From Rhizophagus irregularis (taxonomy: Eukaryota; Glomeromycota; Glomeromycetes; Glomerales; Glomeraceae): DNA of 64,000 nt. The notes under the pieces were generated by a model, which was not told the DNA's origin, searched no databases, and saw only the letters and a program-made list of their open reading frames with translations. How positions within the stretch are numbered: the stretch's first letter is position 1; every line of letters starts with the position of its first letter. The stretch is taken from positions 2,046,001 through 2,110,000 of the forward strand of contig NC_089429.1 in the NCBI RefSeq assembly GCF_026210795.1, read 5' to 3'. Of this stretch, positions 46,166-58,282 are shown piece by piece. Both the position numbers and the translations under genes were made by a program.

Positions 46166-49100
46166 TTACCAGTTTGCATATTTGTCTATTATATAATAAT
46201 TTTTTTTATCATACACTTCAAAAAATCCAACAGTTCTATCAATACCAATTACTTCCACATATTGTAGAGGACCGAAGCAATCAAAAAATTTTAAATTTCC
46301 AATATTTTTCTCAAATTTTTTGATTTTTCGAATATATGCAAACATTCGTTCTTGATTTTGCATATTATGGAGCATGAAATATTCAACTTGTCCAAAAGTC
46401 TCCTCTTCTTGTTCATCAATAGTTAAGTTAATCTATAATAAAATTTTCTGTTTAATATTTGAATGATATTTATAATAATTATAAAATCTAATTATCAATT
46501 TCTTACAGCGACACAATAATCATTTCGACTACTATCATTTTCTTTTTTCCACCATTTAGAAGATACAATATTGCCATCTTTTGTACGAAGTTTCCCATAC
46601 TTCATATAACTTTCTTCAATGTCCTAATAATAAATAATGATATTACATCTGTAAAAGTATTCAAAAATAAATAAATATACAATGCAAAGTAGTTATAATT
46701 AAAAATTACTCTAATATCCCTGGCGTTTTTTTGGAATATAGCTGCATAGCATTGCTTTAATTTTATAGCCTCATTTTTTGTTAGTTTACAATTAACACAC
46801 GGAGAATAAAATTCATACTGATTATCATATACAATACTAGACTTTACTCTATGCGATGGCCATGTTTTTTCCTTTTCTTTGAAATTGGAAAAAACTTTTT
46901 CATCATACGTTGGTAAAAATTGTAGATACTTAAACCTTTCTTGCAGCAACACATTATTAATTAAATTCACATATGGAAGTTTTCGAGAGCTAATAAGTGG
47001 AATTAACATTCCACAATACCTTTCCATCGGAAATTGCCAAAATCCACGACAAGGACCAAGATCTTCAATACAATCTCCTATATGCAGAGAGTAATGAAAA
47101 GAAATTAAATACACCGGCAATCTTTCTCCTTCTAACCCGTATGAACTATTATTATAAAAAGACATGTTAATTAATGTATAAAATATTATTATATAATTCC
47201 ATAAAGATGATACCTTGCATAATGATTATAAAATTGTATCAATAAATTTCGGATTTTATTTAGATCTTCAAAATCTATTCGAGGTTGAATACATAACTGA
47301 ACAGCTTCAACAAAATTTGACTATCCTAAGAAGTAACTATTATTTTAAATTATTTAAATAAGCTTTCCTATATTATCAATTTTTTAACAATTAACTCTTT
47401 TTATTTATTATTACCTTTGTGGCAGCCTTCCTTTTAATAATGGTAAAGAAAATAAAATAATCCAATTTGCCCATTCCACAGCTTTAAACCCAGCCGAATG
47501 TTTAATGATATTGCGTGGAGGACGTCCAATATCAGATGGCATATTAGATCTATTTTTTTCCATGATTTCACCAATTTCAATCCATGTTTTAGAACTTATT
47601 GTATAATTATTTGAATTCCGTTTATCATTTTTTGGATAGAATTTTCCTATCCAATGTTGAAACATGTGAGGTGCAATGTTTTCAAAAAAAAGGTGCATTA
47701 TATCCACTGGAAATGAACGCGGAAATTTTATAGAAGATAACTCAAATAATATACTCTTTCCTTTAATTCCTAATTTTTTTTATTAAACAAGAATTTTAAA
47801 AATTCAGAAAATATATTAATCAATTTTACTATGAGTTTATTTAAAATATTGAACTAACCGCAGTTACGTATATAAGTTTCTCTACGATCTCTTTTCAGAT
47901 GTTCTATTTGATTTATGCTAGTCAGCATCTTATCATGTGTTCGAATTGGTAATCGTATAGGATCAATATTTTGTTGTAATGGATAATATACATGTCTATT
48001 CATTTCATTTAAAGTTCCTCGAAGATTACAGAATCTGCAACCTGAATATGAATTATGTCCCGTTAAATATAAAATTTTTGAAAGAGCAGAAAGATCTCCA
48101 GTCCAAGCTAATATGTGAGCACGTAAAGTAAAATATTCTTTTTTGTTTCCATCATAACATAATATTCCATCTGTAAATACAAAAATATGATTAATAAATA
48201 TTATATTAATTATTATTTTTCATATTTTTTAATATACCTTGTAACATTTTCATCTCTTGAATTAATGGATAGAGAAATGAATTAAAATCTTGAGGTTGTT
48301 TGGCCCTGGGATTATTAATGTTACCATTAAATTTTCTTTTTTTACCCTTAATTCTTGAGGCAAATTATTATTTATAAAAAGAAATACCCAACAGTCATCA
48401 GTTTTTTGTCGAAATATTTGATAACCGTCACAAGATGCAGTAAATGCAACATCTCTAGGATCGGGAAAATATGCATCATTTAATAACTCTTTATAAATCA
48501 GCCCATCAAAAATATCACCTATGTCCCTATGAACAAGATCTCCTATATTATTAGTATAGTTATGCCTATATAATAATTCTTTGGATCTTTTAGAGTTTTT
48601 AAATTGAAGCTTTAAACGCTCAATTATAGAGACAAAAGGTAAATTTTTTCTTGATTTACCATTACTATAATATCGGTCCTCTTTACAAAATTTACACTTT
48701 CTTTCATTTCTAAAACTCCTACGAACGCACAACATGAATTGACACACATATCGTATATTTTTGGTTCAATTCCTACTATCGAACCAAGTATTTTTTTTAT
48801 TTTATTTAAGCTCATTTTATTTCTATTGAAAGCTTTATATATATTATTAAATGCAGCTTCAGAAAAATTAAAATTTGATTTCACATATAAAAGCCTTAAT
48901 CCTTCAAGTAATTCATCAGAAATAATTGTATTATCTAAAAAATTTATCATTATTGTTAATAAATAGTTAATGTATTTAAATACTATTAATAATTTATTTT
49001 GGAATTCACATTCTTCATTATCAGCATTAGAATTTATGTTATCAGATTCTGATTCATTTTGAGAATCAGAAATTGAATCATCATTTTCATAATAATAATA

Positions 49101-49490
49101 ATGATCATTTTCATAATTATTAGTTTTCTCATTTTCTTCATTTTGGAAACTAAAATCATCATTAGTTTCTTCTGGAATTTCTTCATTATCACACATTTCC
49201 ATATATGATCGTTCATTTTCTTCTTCATTATCACTTGTCACCATAAATGATCGTTCATTTTCTTCATACAAGTCTTCTTCACGTAAGTTTTCTTCACGTA
49301 AGTTTTCTTCGTATAAATTTTCCTCTTCAGAATGATAAAAATTTTCTTCAAGATGAAGTCTTTGGTATTCATCTTCTAGAGCTTGTGCCTCTTTTTCTTC
49401 TAATAAATGTCGAGCTACTGTTGTCCTATGAAGTACTCTTCCCTTACCATTTGATAAATTTAAACAATGTTTACATTCACACTTAGGCAT
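46166..49490 (-). pseudogene. CACTA/Plavaka-type transposase with introns, frameshifted
   Basis: Reads leftward from MPKCECKHCLNLSNGKGR at 49490. An acidic Glu/Asn-rich N-terminus is followed by the tnp2-like segment: CKFCKEDRYYSNGKSRK, later FTASCDGYQIFRQKTDDCW and LPQELRVKKENLMVTLIIPG. Beyond GT-AG introns at about 48171-48237 and 47770-47858 come SFPVDIMHLFFENIAPH and then FHYSLHIGDCIEDLGPC with FPMERYCGML, the hallmarks of the downstream domain of this superfamily. C-terminal exons end in VEVIGIDRTVGFFEVYD. Frame changes near 48720 and near 48305 each need a one-base correction, so the gene is dead. No CACTA-like terminal repeats were identified. Confidence 0.75.
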
Positions 49491-50212
49491 AATTTCAATT
49501 AGGAAAAAAATATATTTATTTAATGGTTTTTTAATTTAATAAAGTTTATTATATGTATTTGGAGAGTTTTATCACATATAATTTGTTAGTACTTTCTTTG
49601 AATTCGCTTTCTTTATATATATATTCGAGGGTTTGGTATATTATCCCGACACTCTAAATCCCGACATTTCATAAGCCCGACACTTAATAAGCTCGAAATA
49701 CAAATATCGAAATGAAAAATCTTGAAATTTATTATAACTGATTTCATAATGTACGGGACTTAGCAAATTTTAAAGAACTCGAAAATATTTGGTAATATTC
49801 GGTAAAGCTCAAAATAAACTCTAAAATTAACGTATAACATAATTACATTATATAGTATATACAATTATACTTTATACTACGCCATCATATATATGTGTAT
49901 ATATATCCCGTGTTATATATCTTTTCTACAATAACCCGACTAGCCGAGTAACCTGAGTACCCGATAATCCCGACAATAAATGATGGGCTGAGATCCGTCC
50001 TTTTAAAGTGTTTGTGCCCCTATGATCGCTACATATAGGCAGGTCATGTTTCACATTGTTTCACGTATCTGTTTACACGGGGGACGTACGCGATTTTAAT
50101 TTATCACCTGATGTTAATAAACCCCAGTCATCATAAAAATCCACGTATTTTTCCTACTTTTTTCTCTTTAACATTTATACATTTACGATACGTTCGATAC
50201 TTTTACGTGACT
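49491..50212. other. AT-rich region with small repeat fragments
   Basis: TATTATCCCGACACTCTAAA and neighbouring CCCGACA/CCCGAC strings (49645-49695, again 49930-49975) look like ends of a short inverted-repeat transposon. The segment around 49757-49790 is shared with 40555-40580. No gene is seen before the ATG at 50213. Confidence 0.45.
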
Positions 50213-52222
50213 ATGAGCAATAATAATGATCTCCAAGAACAATTGGACCTTATCAAGAAACAAAATGAAGCTTTATTGGAAAAAATAAAGTATGTGTATG
50301 AAAAATAAGGATTTTTATGCAACTCTTCATAAATTTTATTAAAAAAAAATTTATTTTCAGTTCTCTGGATAGTACTTTTTCGTTTCCCACAACAATAACA
50401 AGTTATAATAGACCTTTTATAGCGTTAAGTTTCCAAAGGCCTTCCTCCACAGCGAGTACGCGAAGACCCTCCACGTCATTCACAGCGAGTATGCGAAGAC
50501 CCTTCACGTCGTCGTCCATAACTTCTGTTGCTGTAAGCCCTTCCACATCATTCACAGCGAGTACACGAAGACCCTCCACGTCATCGTCCATAACTTCTGT
50601 TGTTGTGAGCCCTTATTATTATTACTGTATTTAATTATTTAAGTTATTTATTTATTTTTTAAATATATCATTAAAAGACACATAGTTTTATACAAAAGCC
50701 AAAAAAGAAGTATATTTCAAAAGCTGATATGTTAAATGCGTTAAATATTTCGAATGAAGTGTATATGACATGTGTGGTGCGTATATACATAAATAATTTG
50801 GTTATACAAAACAAGACTTTAATAATCAATAAAACTAGGCTGCAATGCGCATATGCGCTGATTATCAGCTTGAATACAATTATGCCTATAAAGACATTCC
50901 TAAGAACATTTTATTCAAAATAATCGAAAAGGTAATTTTTATTTGTTTTATAGATTTTTTTTTATAAATATAATGAAATAATAACCTTTTCTTAGTTTAA
51001 ATTAAGAATGAAAGACTTACATATACCGTTCGGCTTTAATGATTGGTTTGCGTATGAATTGTTAAAAAAACACGTCCAACATGTCCGTGAGTATATTTGT
51101 TTTTTTCTTTTTTTTTTAAAAAAAAAAAGAAAAGATCAAAAATCTAATTTATATTTAATTTATATTAATGAAAGGCGATCATAAAGCCAAGAATAGAAAC
51201 GGATATTTTAAGAAAAGGAATCAAGACGAGGAAGAAGAAGAAGTTAGAAATGAGGAACAAGAAGAAGAGGAAGAAGTTAGAAATGAGGAACAAGAAGTAG
51301 AGGAAGAGGAAGAAGTTAGAAATGAGGAACAAGAAGAAGAGGAAGAGGAAGAAGTTAGAAATGAGGAACAAGAAGAAGAGGAAGAGGAAGAAGTTAGAAA
51401 TGAGGAACAAGAAGAAGAGAAAGAGGAAGTTAGGAATGAGGAACAAGAAGAGGAGATTAGAACTGTAATAATCAGAATTGAAGGAAACGAAGAAATCCGA
51501 AATAGAAATGAAGAAAATGATGTTGAAGACGAAGATCAAGGTATAATTATATTGTAACTAAGGTTGCTTGTCTAAACCTCTTCAAAATCCTACGATTAGT
51601 TTCGTCAAAATTTTACTATAGATTTATTATAGTTTCGGCAAAGTTTCGGCAGTTTCGGCATTTATAATAAGTTTCGGCAGTTTCGCCTTTCTCCAAAGTT
51701 TCACCAGTTTTTTAATATAACTTTAATATAGTTTCGGCAGAATTTCACTTTTCGGCGAAACGCCATCTTGCCTAAACCCCTAGGTTTCGGCAAGCAACCT
51801 TAATTGTAACAAATCAACCATAGAAAATGACTTAATTTAATGTTTGTGATTAATGTTTGTGATTTTTATTATTTAGCAAAAAAATGAACCGGAGAACCTA
51901 TGAAAAGTAAAATTTTTTTTTTATAAAATGATTATATTTTAATTTAAATAAAAATAATTAAATGTATTTTTTTTTTCTATTAATAGAGGATTCAAACAAC
52001 AAACGATTGAAAGTTACAAGTAAAATTACAAGTAAAAAAATTTTTTATAATTAATTAATTTAAATAAAATAACTTCTAATATTTTTTCTTACTTATTACA
52101 TTAGACGGACAAAGCCTGCGTAGAAGACCTATGGCCGTTAATAAAGAAGAGGTCAATCGTAGTGCCAGTGGGGTTGTTAGTACCAGTAATAAGAACAATA
52201 AAAAGAAAACCAAGAAAAAATA
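50213..52222 (+). CDS. Candidate spliced lineage-specific gene with repeat-rich exons
   Basis: Exon 1 (50213-50289) encodes MSNNNDLQEQLDLIKKQNEA, a helix. The intron at 50290-50360 is GTATGT...TTCAG. Exon 2 (50361 on) encodes Ser/Thr/Arg repeats (two copies of a roughly 33-residue unit with RRPSTS and SSSITSV) and is open to a TAA at 50634. Further exon-like pieces follow: a segment ending YAYKDIPKNILFKIIEK before a splice site near 50930, MKDLHIPFGFNDWFAYELLK at about 51008, a Glu-rich repeat exon (51168-51540), and a final piece with RRRPMAVNKEEVNRS ending in TAA at 52222. Whether these form one transcript or several broken copies is not certain. No known family. Confidence 0.4.
51225..51460 (+). 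repeat. Coding minisatellite (Glu-rich EEEEVRNEEQ repeat)
   Basis: Six or seven tandem units of about 36 to 42 bp encode variations of EEEEVRNEEQEEE. Unit length varies by multiples of three, so the frame is kept. This is a sign of selection on, or at least tolerance within, a coding exon. Confidence 0.7.
51559..51802. mobile_element. MITE with 8-bp target duplication (hAT-type)
   Basis: A 244-bp element. The left end is TAAGGTTGCTTGTCTAAACC; the right end is the inverted TAGGTTTCGGCAAGCAACCT plus TA. ATTGTAAC lies on both sides (51551-51558 and 51803-51810), an exact 8-bp duplication typical of hAT transposons. The interior repeats GTTTCGGCA several times. It sits in what looks like an intron after the Glu-rich exon. 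No coding capacity. Confidence 0.85.
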
Positions 52223-52610
52223 ATCATTTACTTTTTTTTATAAACTAAAATAAAAAATGTTTTAAATTTGTAATGTTCGCAAATAATCACCAGCCTCTAT
52301 AAAAAATTTCATACGTTATAGCGTATTTTCTATAGATACGGTATTTTTTTATATTATTTTTATTATAAATTTTACAACTTTATGAACTTTATATTAAATA
52401 CTACATTTTAAACCCATATGTTTATAATGTATACTTCGACACTAGTATGCACTACCCAAAAATTTACTGATGTAAAGAAAAATTCACAAGAATTTTCATT
52501 AATACTGTTTAATTTTTAAGTTCAAAGTCCGATTGATAATACTGTTATACTGTTTAATTTTTAAAGCTCAATTATAAATCAAATTTAATAATAAATTAGT
52601 ATTAAGATTT
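52223..52610. other. AT-rich spacer with dispersed host repeat
   Basis: The string ATGTTCGCAAATAATCACCAG (first 20 bases, near 52272) and TAGATACGGTATTTTTTTAT match the repeat flanking the Polintons and the minisatellite at the end of the window. No gene is seen. Confidence 0.5.
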
Positions 52611-53760
52611 TAATTTAAAGATTAAGCAGTATCAAGGAATATTCTCGCGAATTTTTCTTGATACTGCTCAATTCTAATTAGCTAATTTAGTACTAGTACT
52701 AATGTTTTAATTTAAAAATTAAGCAGTATCAAGAAAAATTCGCTCGAACTTTTCTTGCTATTGTTTGAAGTATATCATTTATTTAAAGCAATCGATTAAA
52801 CAATGGCAAGAAAAATTCGCTCGAACTTTTCTTGCCATTGTTTGAAGTATACCATTGTTTTTTTTTAAAGCAACTGATTAAACAATGGCAAGAAAAATTC
52901 GCTCGAACTTTCTTGCTATTGTTCAAAGTATATCATTGTTTTTTTTAAAAGCAATTGATTAAATAATGGCAAGAAAAATTTGCGCGAACTTTTCTTGCTA
53001 TTGTTCAAAGTATATCATTGTTTATTTAAAGCAATTGATTAAACAATGGTAAGAAAAATTCGCTCGAACTTTTCTTGCTATTGTTCAAAGTATACCATTG
53101 TTTTTTTTCAAAGTAATTGATTAAACAATGGCAAGAAAAATTAGTTTGAATATTTCTTGCCATTGTTTAACTCAAGTCTATTATTGTTTTTTTTAAAGCA
53201 ATTAATTAAACAATGGCAAGAAAAATTCGCTCGAACTTTTCTTGTTATTGTTCAAAGTATATCATTGTTTTTTTTTAAAAGCAATTGATTAAATAATGGC
53301 AAGAAAAATTTGCGCGAACTTTTCTTGCTATTGTTCAAAGTATATCATTGTTTATTTAAAGCAATTGATTAAACAATGGTAAGAAAAATTCGCTCGAACT
53401 TTTCTTGCTATTGTTCAAAGTATACCATTGTTTTTTTTCAAAGTAATTGATTAAACAATGGCAAGAAAAATTCGCTCGAACATTTCTTGCCATTGTTTAA
53501 CTCAAGTCTATTATTGTTTTTTTTAAAGCAATTGATTAAACAATGGCAAGAAAAATTCGCTCGAACTTTTCTTGCCATTTTTCAAAGTAGCATTTTTTTT
53601 TTAAAGCAATTGATTAAACAATGGCAAGAAAAGTTCACGGCTCGAACTTTTCTTGCTATTGTTCGAAGTATAGCATTGTTTTTTTTAAAGCAATTGATTA
53701 AACAATGGCAAGAAAAATTCGCTCGAATTTTTCTTGCCATTGTTCAAAGTATATTTTTTG
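52610..53760. repeat. Palindromic minisatellite array 2
   Basis: About 13 units of the same family as array 1. The first units have different arms, AAGCAGTATCAAG paired with CTTGATACTGCT, but keep the central TTCGCGAA-like core. A roughly 340-bp higher-order block recurs at about 52930 and 53270. Reading frames over the array translate only the repeat. Confidence 0.85.
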
Positions 53761-54285
53761 CAAAAACCGAAGCCCTTTAAAATGAAATATAGCCAAAGCG
53801 CAATTAATCTGCAGTACTGTGATATCACAATTAATTGCATTATTGCGGAATTGTGAATATCTGATATATGAACTTTAAACTCCGTAATATCTGCAATCAA
53901 TACCCAGAACAAATGTTATGCCAATTACTGTAAGCCAAAGATACCGCGGTTCTATATGATCACGTGAAATTTATTTTTGAAATTTATTTATACATACAGT
54001 TTACAGTAGGATCGGGGAATTAGAAACCGTACCCAGAAAACGGGGCTGCTTAAAAATCGTGCCCAGAAAACGGGGCTGCTTCTTTTGTGCCATTAATTTG
54101 AGGCTGCTTAAAAACCACCCCAGAAACGGAGCTGCTTAAAAGGAAACCTATTACATCATGATTTAAACAAATTATGTATATATATATTCTTTGTGCCATT
54201 AAAAATTAATAACAACTTTCGAACAATACATACGCTCAATACAATACATTCTTTTGCTATTTAAACTGTCTTCCTGGAAATAATT
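53761..54285. other. AT-rich, no gene; short GGGGCTGCTT repeat
   Basis: Four copies of a unit like CCCAGAAAACGGGGCTGCTT occur between 54030 and 54140. The rest is unremarkable. Confidence 0.5.
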
Positions 54286-54612
54286 AAATAATTTTCTTTT
54301 TTCATAATTTTTCATAAATTTTCCTCTATCATAAAATTTTCCTCCATCATAATCATAAATTTTCCTCTATCATAATCATAAATTTCCCTCGTTCATAAAT
54401 TTTCCTCCATCATAATCATAAATTTTCCTCTATCATAATCATAAATTTTCCTCTATCATAAATATAAATTTTCCTCTATCATAAATTTTCCCCTTTCATA
54501 AATTTTCCCCTTCATAAATTTTCCTCTTTCATAAATAAATTTTCCTTTTTCATAAATTTTTCTCTTTCATAAATAAATTTTCCTCTTTCATAAATTTTCT
54601 TCTGAACATAAA
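54286..54612. repeat. Microsatellite-like array (ATAAATTTTCCTC unit)
   Basis: About fifteen imperfect copies of CATAAATTTTCCTCTATCAT-like units of 15 to 24 bp. Confidence 0.8.
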
Positions 54613-54640
54613 TTTTCTTCCGAACATTCTTACTTACAAA

Positions 54641-54736
54641 TGATGAATGTTAATCAAGAAGTCGATCAAGAAGTAGCAACAAGTTAACATCAAGAGGTGA
54701 ATGTTCAAGAAGTAACATCAAGTCAAAATAGTATGT
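54641..54736 (+). pseudogene. Possible decayed first exon
   Basis: ATGATGAATGTTAATCAAGA opens a Gln/Glu/Val-rich frame (NQEVDQEVATS) that meets a TAA after 16 codons. A GTATGT lies near 54731 and an AAG acceptor at 54784. It may be the start of the gene at 54857. Confidence 0.3.
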
Positions 54737-54856
54737 AGAATCATATATATAATTTTTATAATTATTAAATAAAATTTTTATTAAGAATAAACGTTTATTT
54801 CTGTTTCAATTCTAGAATCGAACATTGTAAAATTTGTTGTAGATATAAATAAAAAT

Positions 54857-55984
54857 ATGGAAAGCCTTGGTATAAATTCTCTTAATATATCATCAAACCA
54901 AGAAGCAATTTTAGATAGTAAAGAATTCAGAATTTTTAAAATACTTTTCAATAAAGAAGAAAATACAATTTTACAAGCAGCAAATGTAGCCCCGGGATCT
55001 AGTTCAGTAAGTTCATCAACAGCAAGAACCACTGATTTAAGATCATTCTTAACCGCGCCGGCAATCGAAATGGCAAAAAATCTACACAAACTCCTATTAT
55101 ATTTTGATAATCTACCAACTATTCCTCCTACAATGAATCCAAACAATATTGACGTTAAATTGTATATTAAAAAGTTGTTAGAAAAGTTAAGTACTTTAAC
55201 AAAGGAGGAGTTTGAAGCTGAAATTGAGAATCAAAATAACAAGGATTTTTTAAAAGTTTATTATTCAGAGGAGGAAGAAGAGAAAGTAGTAATTGATTTT
55301 TAGAATGAACTAAATTTTCCTGAAATCATTTCAGAAACAAACCTCTTAAAGCTTGATTCAGATTTTGATATTATAAAAGAAAATACTATAAAAACGTTAG
55401 TTAATCATTTAATAAAAGTTTATGACAAGATTCTTGAAGAGCATATCGAAACGGAAATAAGAAGAAGAAGAAAGTTTAGGGGATATGTAAATTTTCTTAT
55501 GATATATCAAAAAATAGAGGTTTATTGTAATTTATATAAGACTAGAGCTAGGGGAGAGACGATTAAAAATCAAACAAATAAAAAAATAATTGAATATAGC
55601 AGTTCTAGCAAATTTAAAACTCAAGATATATCAATTTTTATAAAAACAGGAAAGAGAATTGAAAAGTTAATTAGTCTTTCAAATCGTAAATGGGGAATTA
55701 TTGACGCTTTTCCAAATTTAGACATAAATTTTTTCAAATCTACAACAAGTAATGCCGCGTATGAAGTTTGGCTCAAACTCATTGAGACTGGACTCATTAT
55801 GACCAAAGAAGAGGGACAAACAATTTATAATTATAAAAAAATTGAAGAGAATTATTTAAGGGAATATAAGCTTCAGAGAATATATAAATCGATTCAAGCG
55901 AGCGATCATGATGATACTGGTTTTCCGAGATACTACTTCAACGAAGATGATGACGGTGATAATGATGAAATGATGATTGATTAG
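54857..55984 (+). pseudogene. Uncharacterised 375-codon gene with a single TAG
   Basis: Two open stretches, 54857-55303 and 55499-55984, are in the same frame. The 195 bases between them are also open, so one TAG at 55301-55303 is the only interruption. The frame is open upstream for several codons before the ATG. The protein is Lys/Glu/Ile-rich and helical; a Ser/Thr patch (GSSSVSSSTARTTDL) lies near residue 55, a basic RRRRKF patch before the second half, and the C-terminus is acidic (DDDGDNDEMMID). No family is recognised. A nonsense mutation is the simplest reading; stop readthrough is possible but unsupported. Confidence 0.6.
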
Positions 55985-56897
55985 TGATTTCATTTTTTTT
56001 TCTTCTATTTTCATTTTTTTTTGGTTTTTTGAATATCTCTATCTATTAGAGATCCTTTTTTTTTTATAATTCTAATAATTTCAACTGGGTTTTGTCGGGC
56101 GATTTTTTTTTTGGAAAAATCTATTGTGTTATAGTTAAGGTCAGTGTGCGTTGGCATTATAATTGCGTTTAGGGACAGTACGTTGAATTATAATTACGTT
56201 AGGATTAGGGTCAAGATGTTAGGTTTATGGGATTATGTAATAAAATCATTGTATTTTAACAGTTAGATAATTTCTTTATTAATATATAATAAAATACATT
56301 GCTATAGTTGAAATTTTATAGTGACAAATAGTTATTCATCACCATCTGATTATGGTGATAAATGGTAATTTATATAAATGACGTGATATAGAATTTGTTT
56401 ATTTTATTTTATTTTATTTTAAGGATTTTAAGGTAAGCCAGGAGAATACATTGATAATTTTAAGCTAATAAATTATAAAAACACACAATGTAGAATCGTC
56501 GCCCAATAAATCGAGCCCTGACTAGAATTATATAAAAACTATTCTAAAACCCAACCGAAGTAGAATAGGTAATAAAAAAGTAATAAAACGCACAAATAAA
56601 CAATCGAATAACAAGTGCAGACCCATATTTTCCTTTCAACCCATAAGATAAGGTTGCCATCTGTGAATACTGTAAAAGGTGGAGTGGTTAACGCTATTTT
56701 AAGTTGTTAAATTTGTAAAAACAAAAAGTGAACAAATCACATAATAGTGAAAAAAAGAAAAACCTAAGTTATTATATAACTATAATACTATATATATAAA
56801 AATACGAAAAATTTCAATACTATAAAGTGGTGAAAAAAGAGGACCAATATATCTATAAATATAAAAAAGAGGGAGAGCATCTAATAAAATGAAATTA
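55985..56897. other. AT-rich, no gene seen
   Basis: Poly-T tracts and a short repeat (ATTATAATTGCGTTTAGG / ATTATAATTACGTTAGG near 56156-56205). Nothing coding is supported. Confidence 0.5.
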
Positions 56898-57892
56898 TTA
56901 GTTCGAACAAAAATTAGTAACCAAGGCTGAATCTTCAGTAAAATGATGAAACCTTTTCCTCATATGGAGATTGTAATGCAAGTCCAAATTAAAATTCCTA
57001 GTGGCTGACCGTTTAAGTTGACGAGGCGCCTGATGAGTAACATATTCCGGTTCATATAGTTTATTATGCCGTACTGTGAGAGCAAGATGGAGACCGCTTT
57101 CGTCCATTGTTTCTTCTAAAATTTGTAACTGTTTGATATTGAAATCAGGATCGGTAGCGCGACCTTTTTGTTTCTTTTTTCCTTTTGTCGGAGGTAAGGA
57201 AGATGATGCAATAGGAGAATGTTGTCGTCTCAAGTATGTGTGATAATCATAACAAACGTTTTGATAATGAGTAAGAGCGATAGTCAAATTATCGCGATAG
57301 AGAGCGATTTCAGTAGTAGTCTTCCCATTGAACTTTCAAATCATCGATGCGTGTCGCAAGTTGAGTTTCGCGATCTCGTGTAGCTTTATAGCTCTTATTG
57401 CAGCAATCCACTGTTTACTACCCACTGTTTACTACCCACTTGTCTTGTAAGGGTCGAAGGGTTTTCTTTTCATTATGAGATAACGAAAAATGTAGCTTGC
57501 CATCCTTATAGATGGGCTCTTCAGGAACAAACGGATAGGAACGGGATTAGAAACCGTATTAGCTTTATCCGATTTTTTTTAGATTTCTTGGTCGTGGCGA
57601 CTTTAATGGCCTCAATTTCAATAATCCACTGTTTGCTACCAACTTTCAACGGTTGAAGATTTTTCTTATCTTTCTTAGATAATTTAGAATATGTAAGACC
57701 ACCCTTGTAGATAGGTTCATCAGGGATAAATGGGATAAGATGGAGGGGAAATTGACCATCTTTCGAAGTAGTATTAGATGAAGAAGAACTAGAGGGATCA
57801 GCAAAAGCAACTGAAGTATTGACGACAGGTGTTGAATTATTGTCGTCTGTTGGAGATTTAATAATGTTGTCTTCGATCAATGATGATGCCAT
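56898..57892 (-). pseudogene. Broken lineage-specific gene with internally duplicated segment
   Basis: From MASSLIEDNIIKSPTDDN at 57892 the frame runs through FIPDEPIYKGGLTYSKLSKK and ends in a stop at 57521. The DNA that follows (57300-57520) encodes a diverged second version of the same segment (EPIYKDGKLHFSLSHNEKK), broken by stops; GTAAACAGTGGGTAGTAAAC is a local tandem. The last part is open from 57287 to 56898 (LTIALTHYQNVCYDYHTYLR and a Lys-rich tail). A partial internal duplication plus frameshifts best explains this. Function unknown. Confidence 0.5.
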
Positions 57893-57970
57893 TTTGTTAT
57901 CTCATAAGACGGATCAAATATAGATCCATGGACATTTGAATCGAAGTATTTAGCAATATAGTAGTACTTC

Positions 57971-58282
57971 TCATTGCACTTCGGGTAGTGTTGAGGATTC
58001 AAGGAACGGTAGCTGAAAAGTATAGTAACGCTGTAGTGGAACCTGAAATTTCTTCTTATATTTCAAATGCATAATCGGCTTTCTGAAATTTTGTGATTGT
58101 TGAAATAGGAAACCTTTTCTTTTTGACGCTAAAAGTTTATCTTCAAGTGAGGCGTCAGCTGTAAGATCAGACTTATGAAAAACTTGCTTACATTTGCGTT
58201 CAAATCGTGCTTGTTGTCTTTTCCGGACATTTGGATTGTCGCTGTTTTGAAGATTAAAGTTGAAAAAATGACCTTTTTTCAT
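57971..58282 (-). CDS. Small basic protein ORF, uncharacterised
   Basis: 103 codons from MKKGHFFNFNLQNSDNP, rich in Lys, Arg, Gln and Phe (RKRQQARFERKCKQVFHKSD). It lies upstream of, and on the same strand as, the broken gene at 56898-57892, and may be part of it or a separate small gene. No motif is recognised; coding status is uncertain. Confidence 0.3.
   Translation of the reverse strand: MKKGHFFNFNLQNSDNPNVRKRQQARFERKCKQVFHKSDLTADASLEDKLLASKRKGFLFQQSQNFRKPIMHLKYKKKFQVPLQRYYTFQLPFLESSTLPEVQ

Noticed and set aside
53487-53780. Open frames encoding KQLIKQWQEKF-type repeats as proteins
   Set aside because: They translate the palindromic minisatellite only; the same peptide appears at 62313 for the same reason.
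55301-55303. Programmed stop-codon readthrough at the TAG
   Set aside because: There is no recognisable readthrough context and no comparative support, so a nonsense mutation is the simpler reading.
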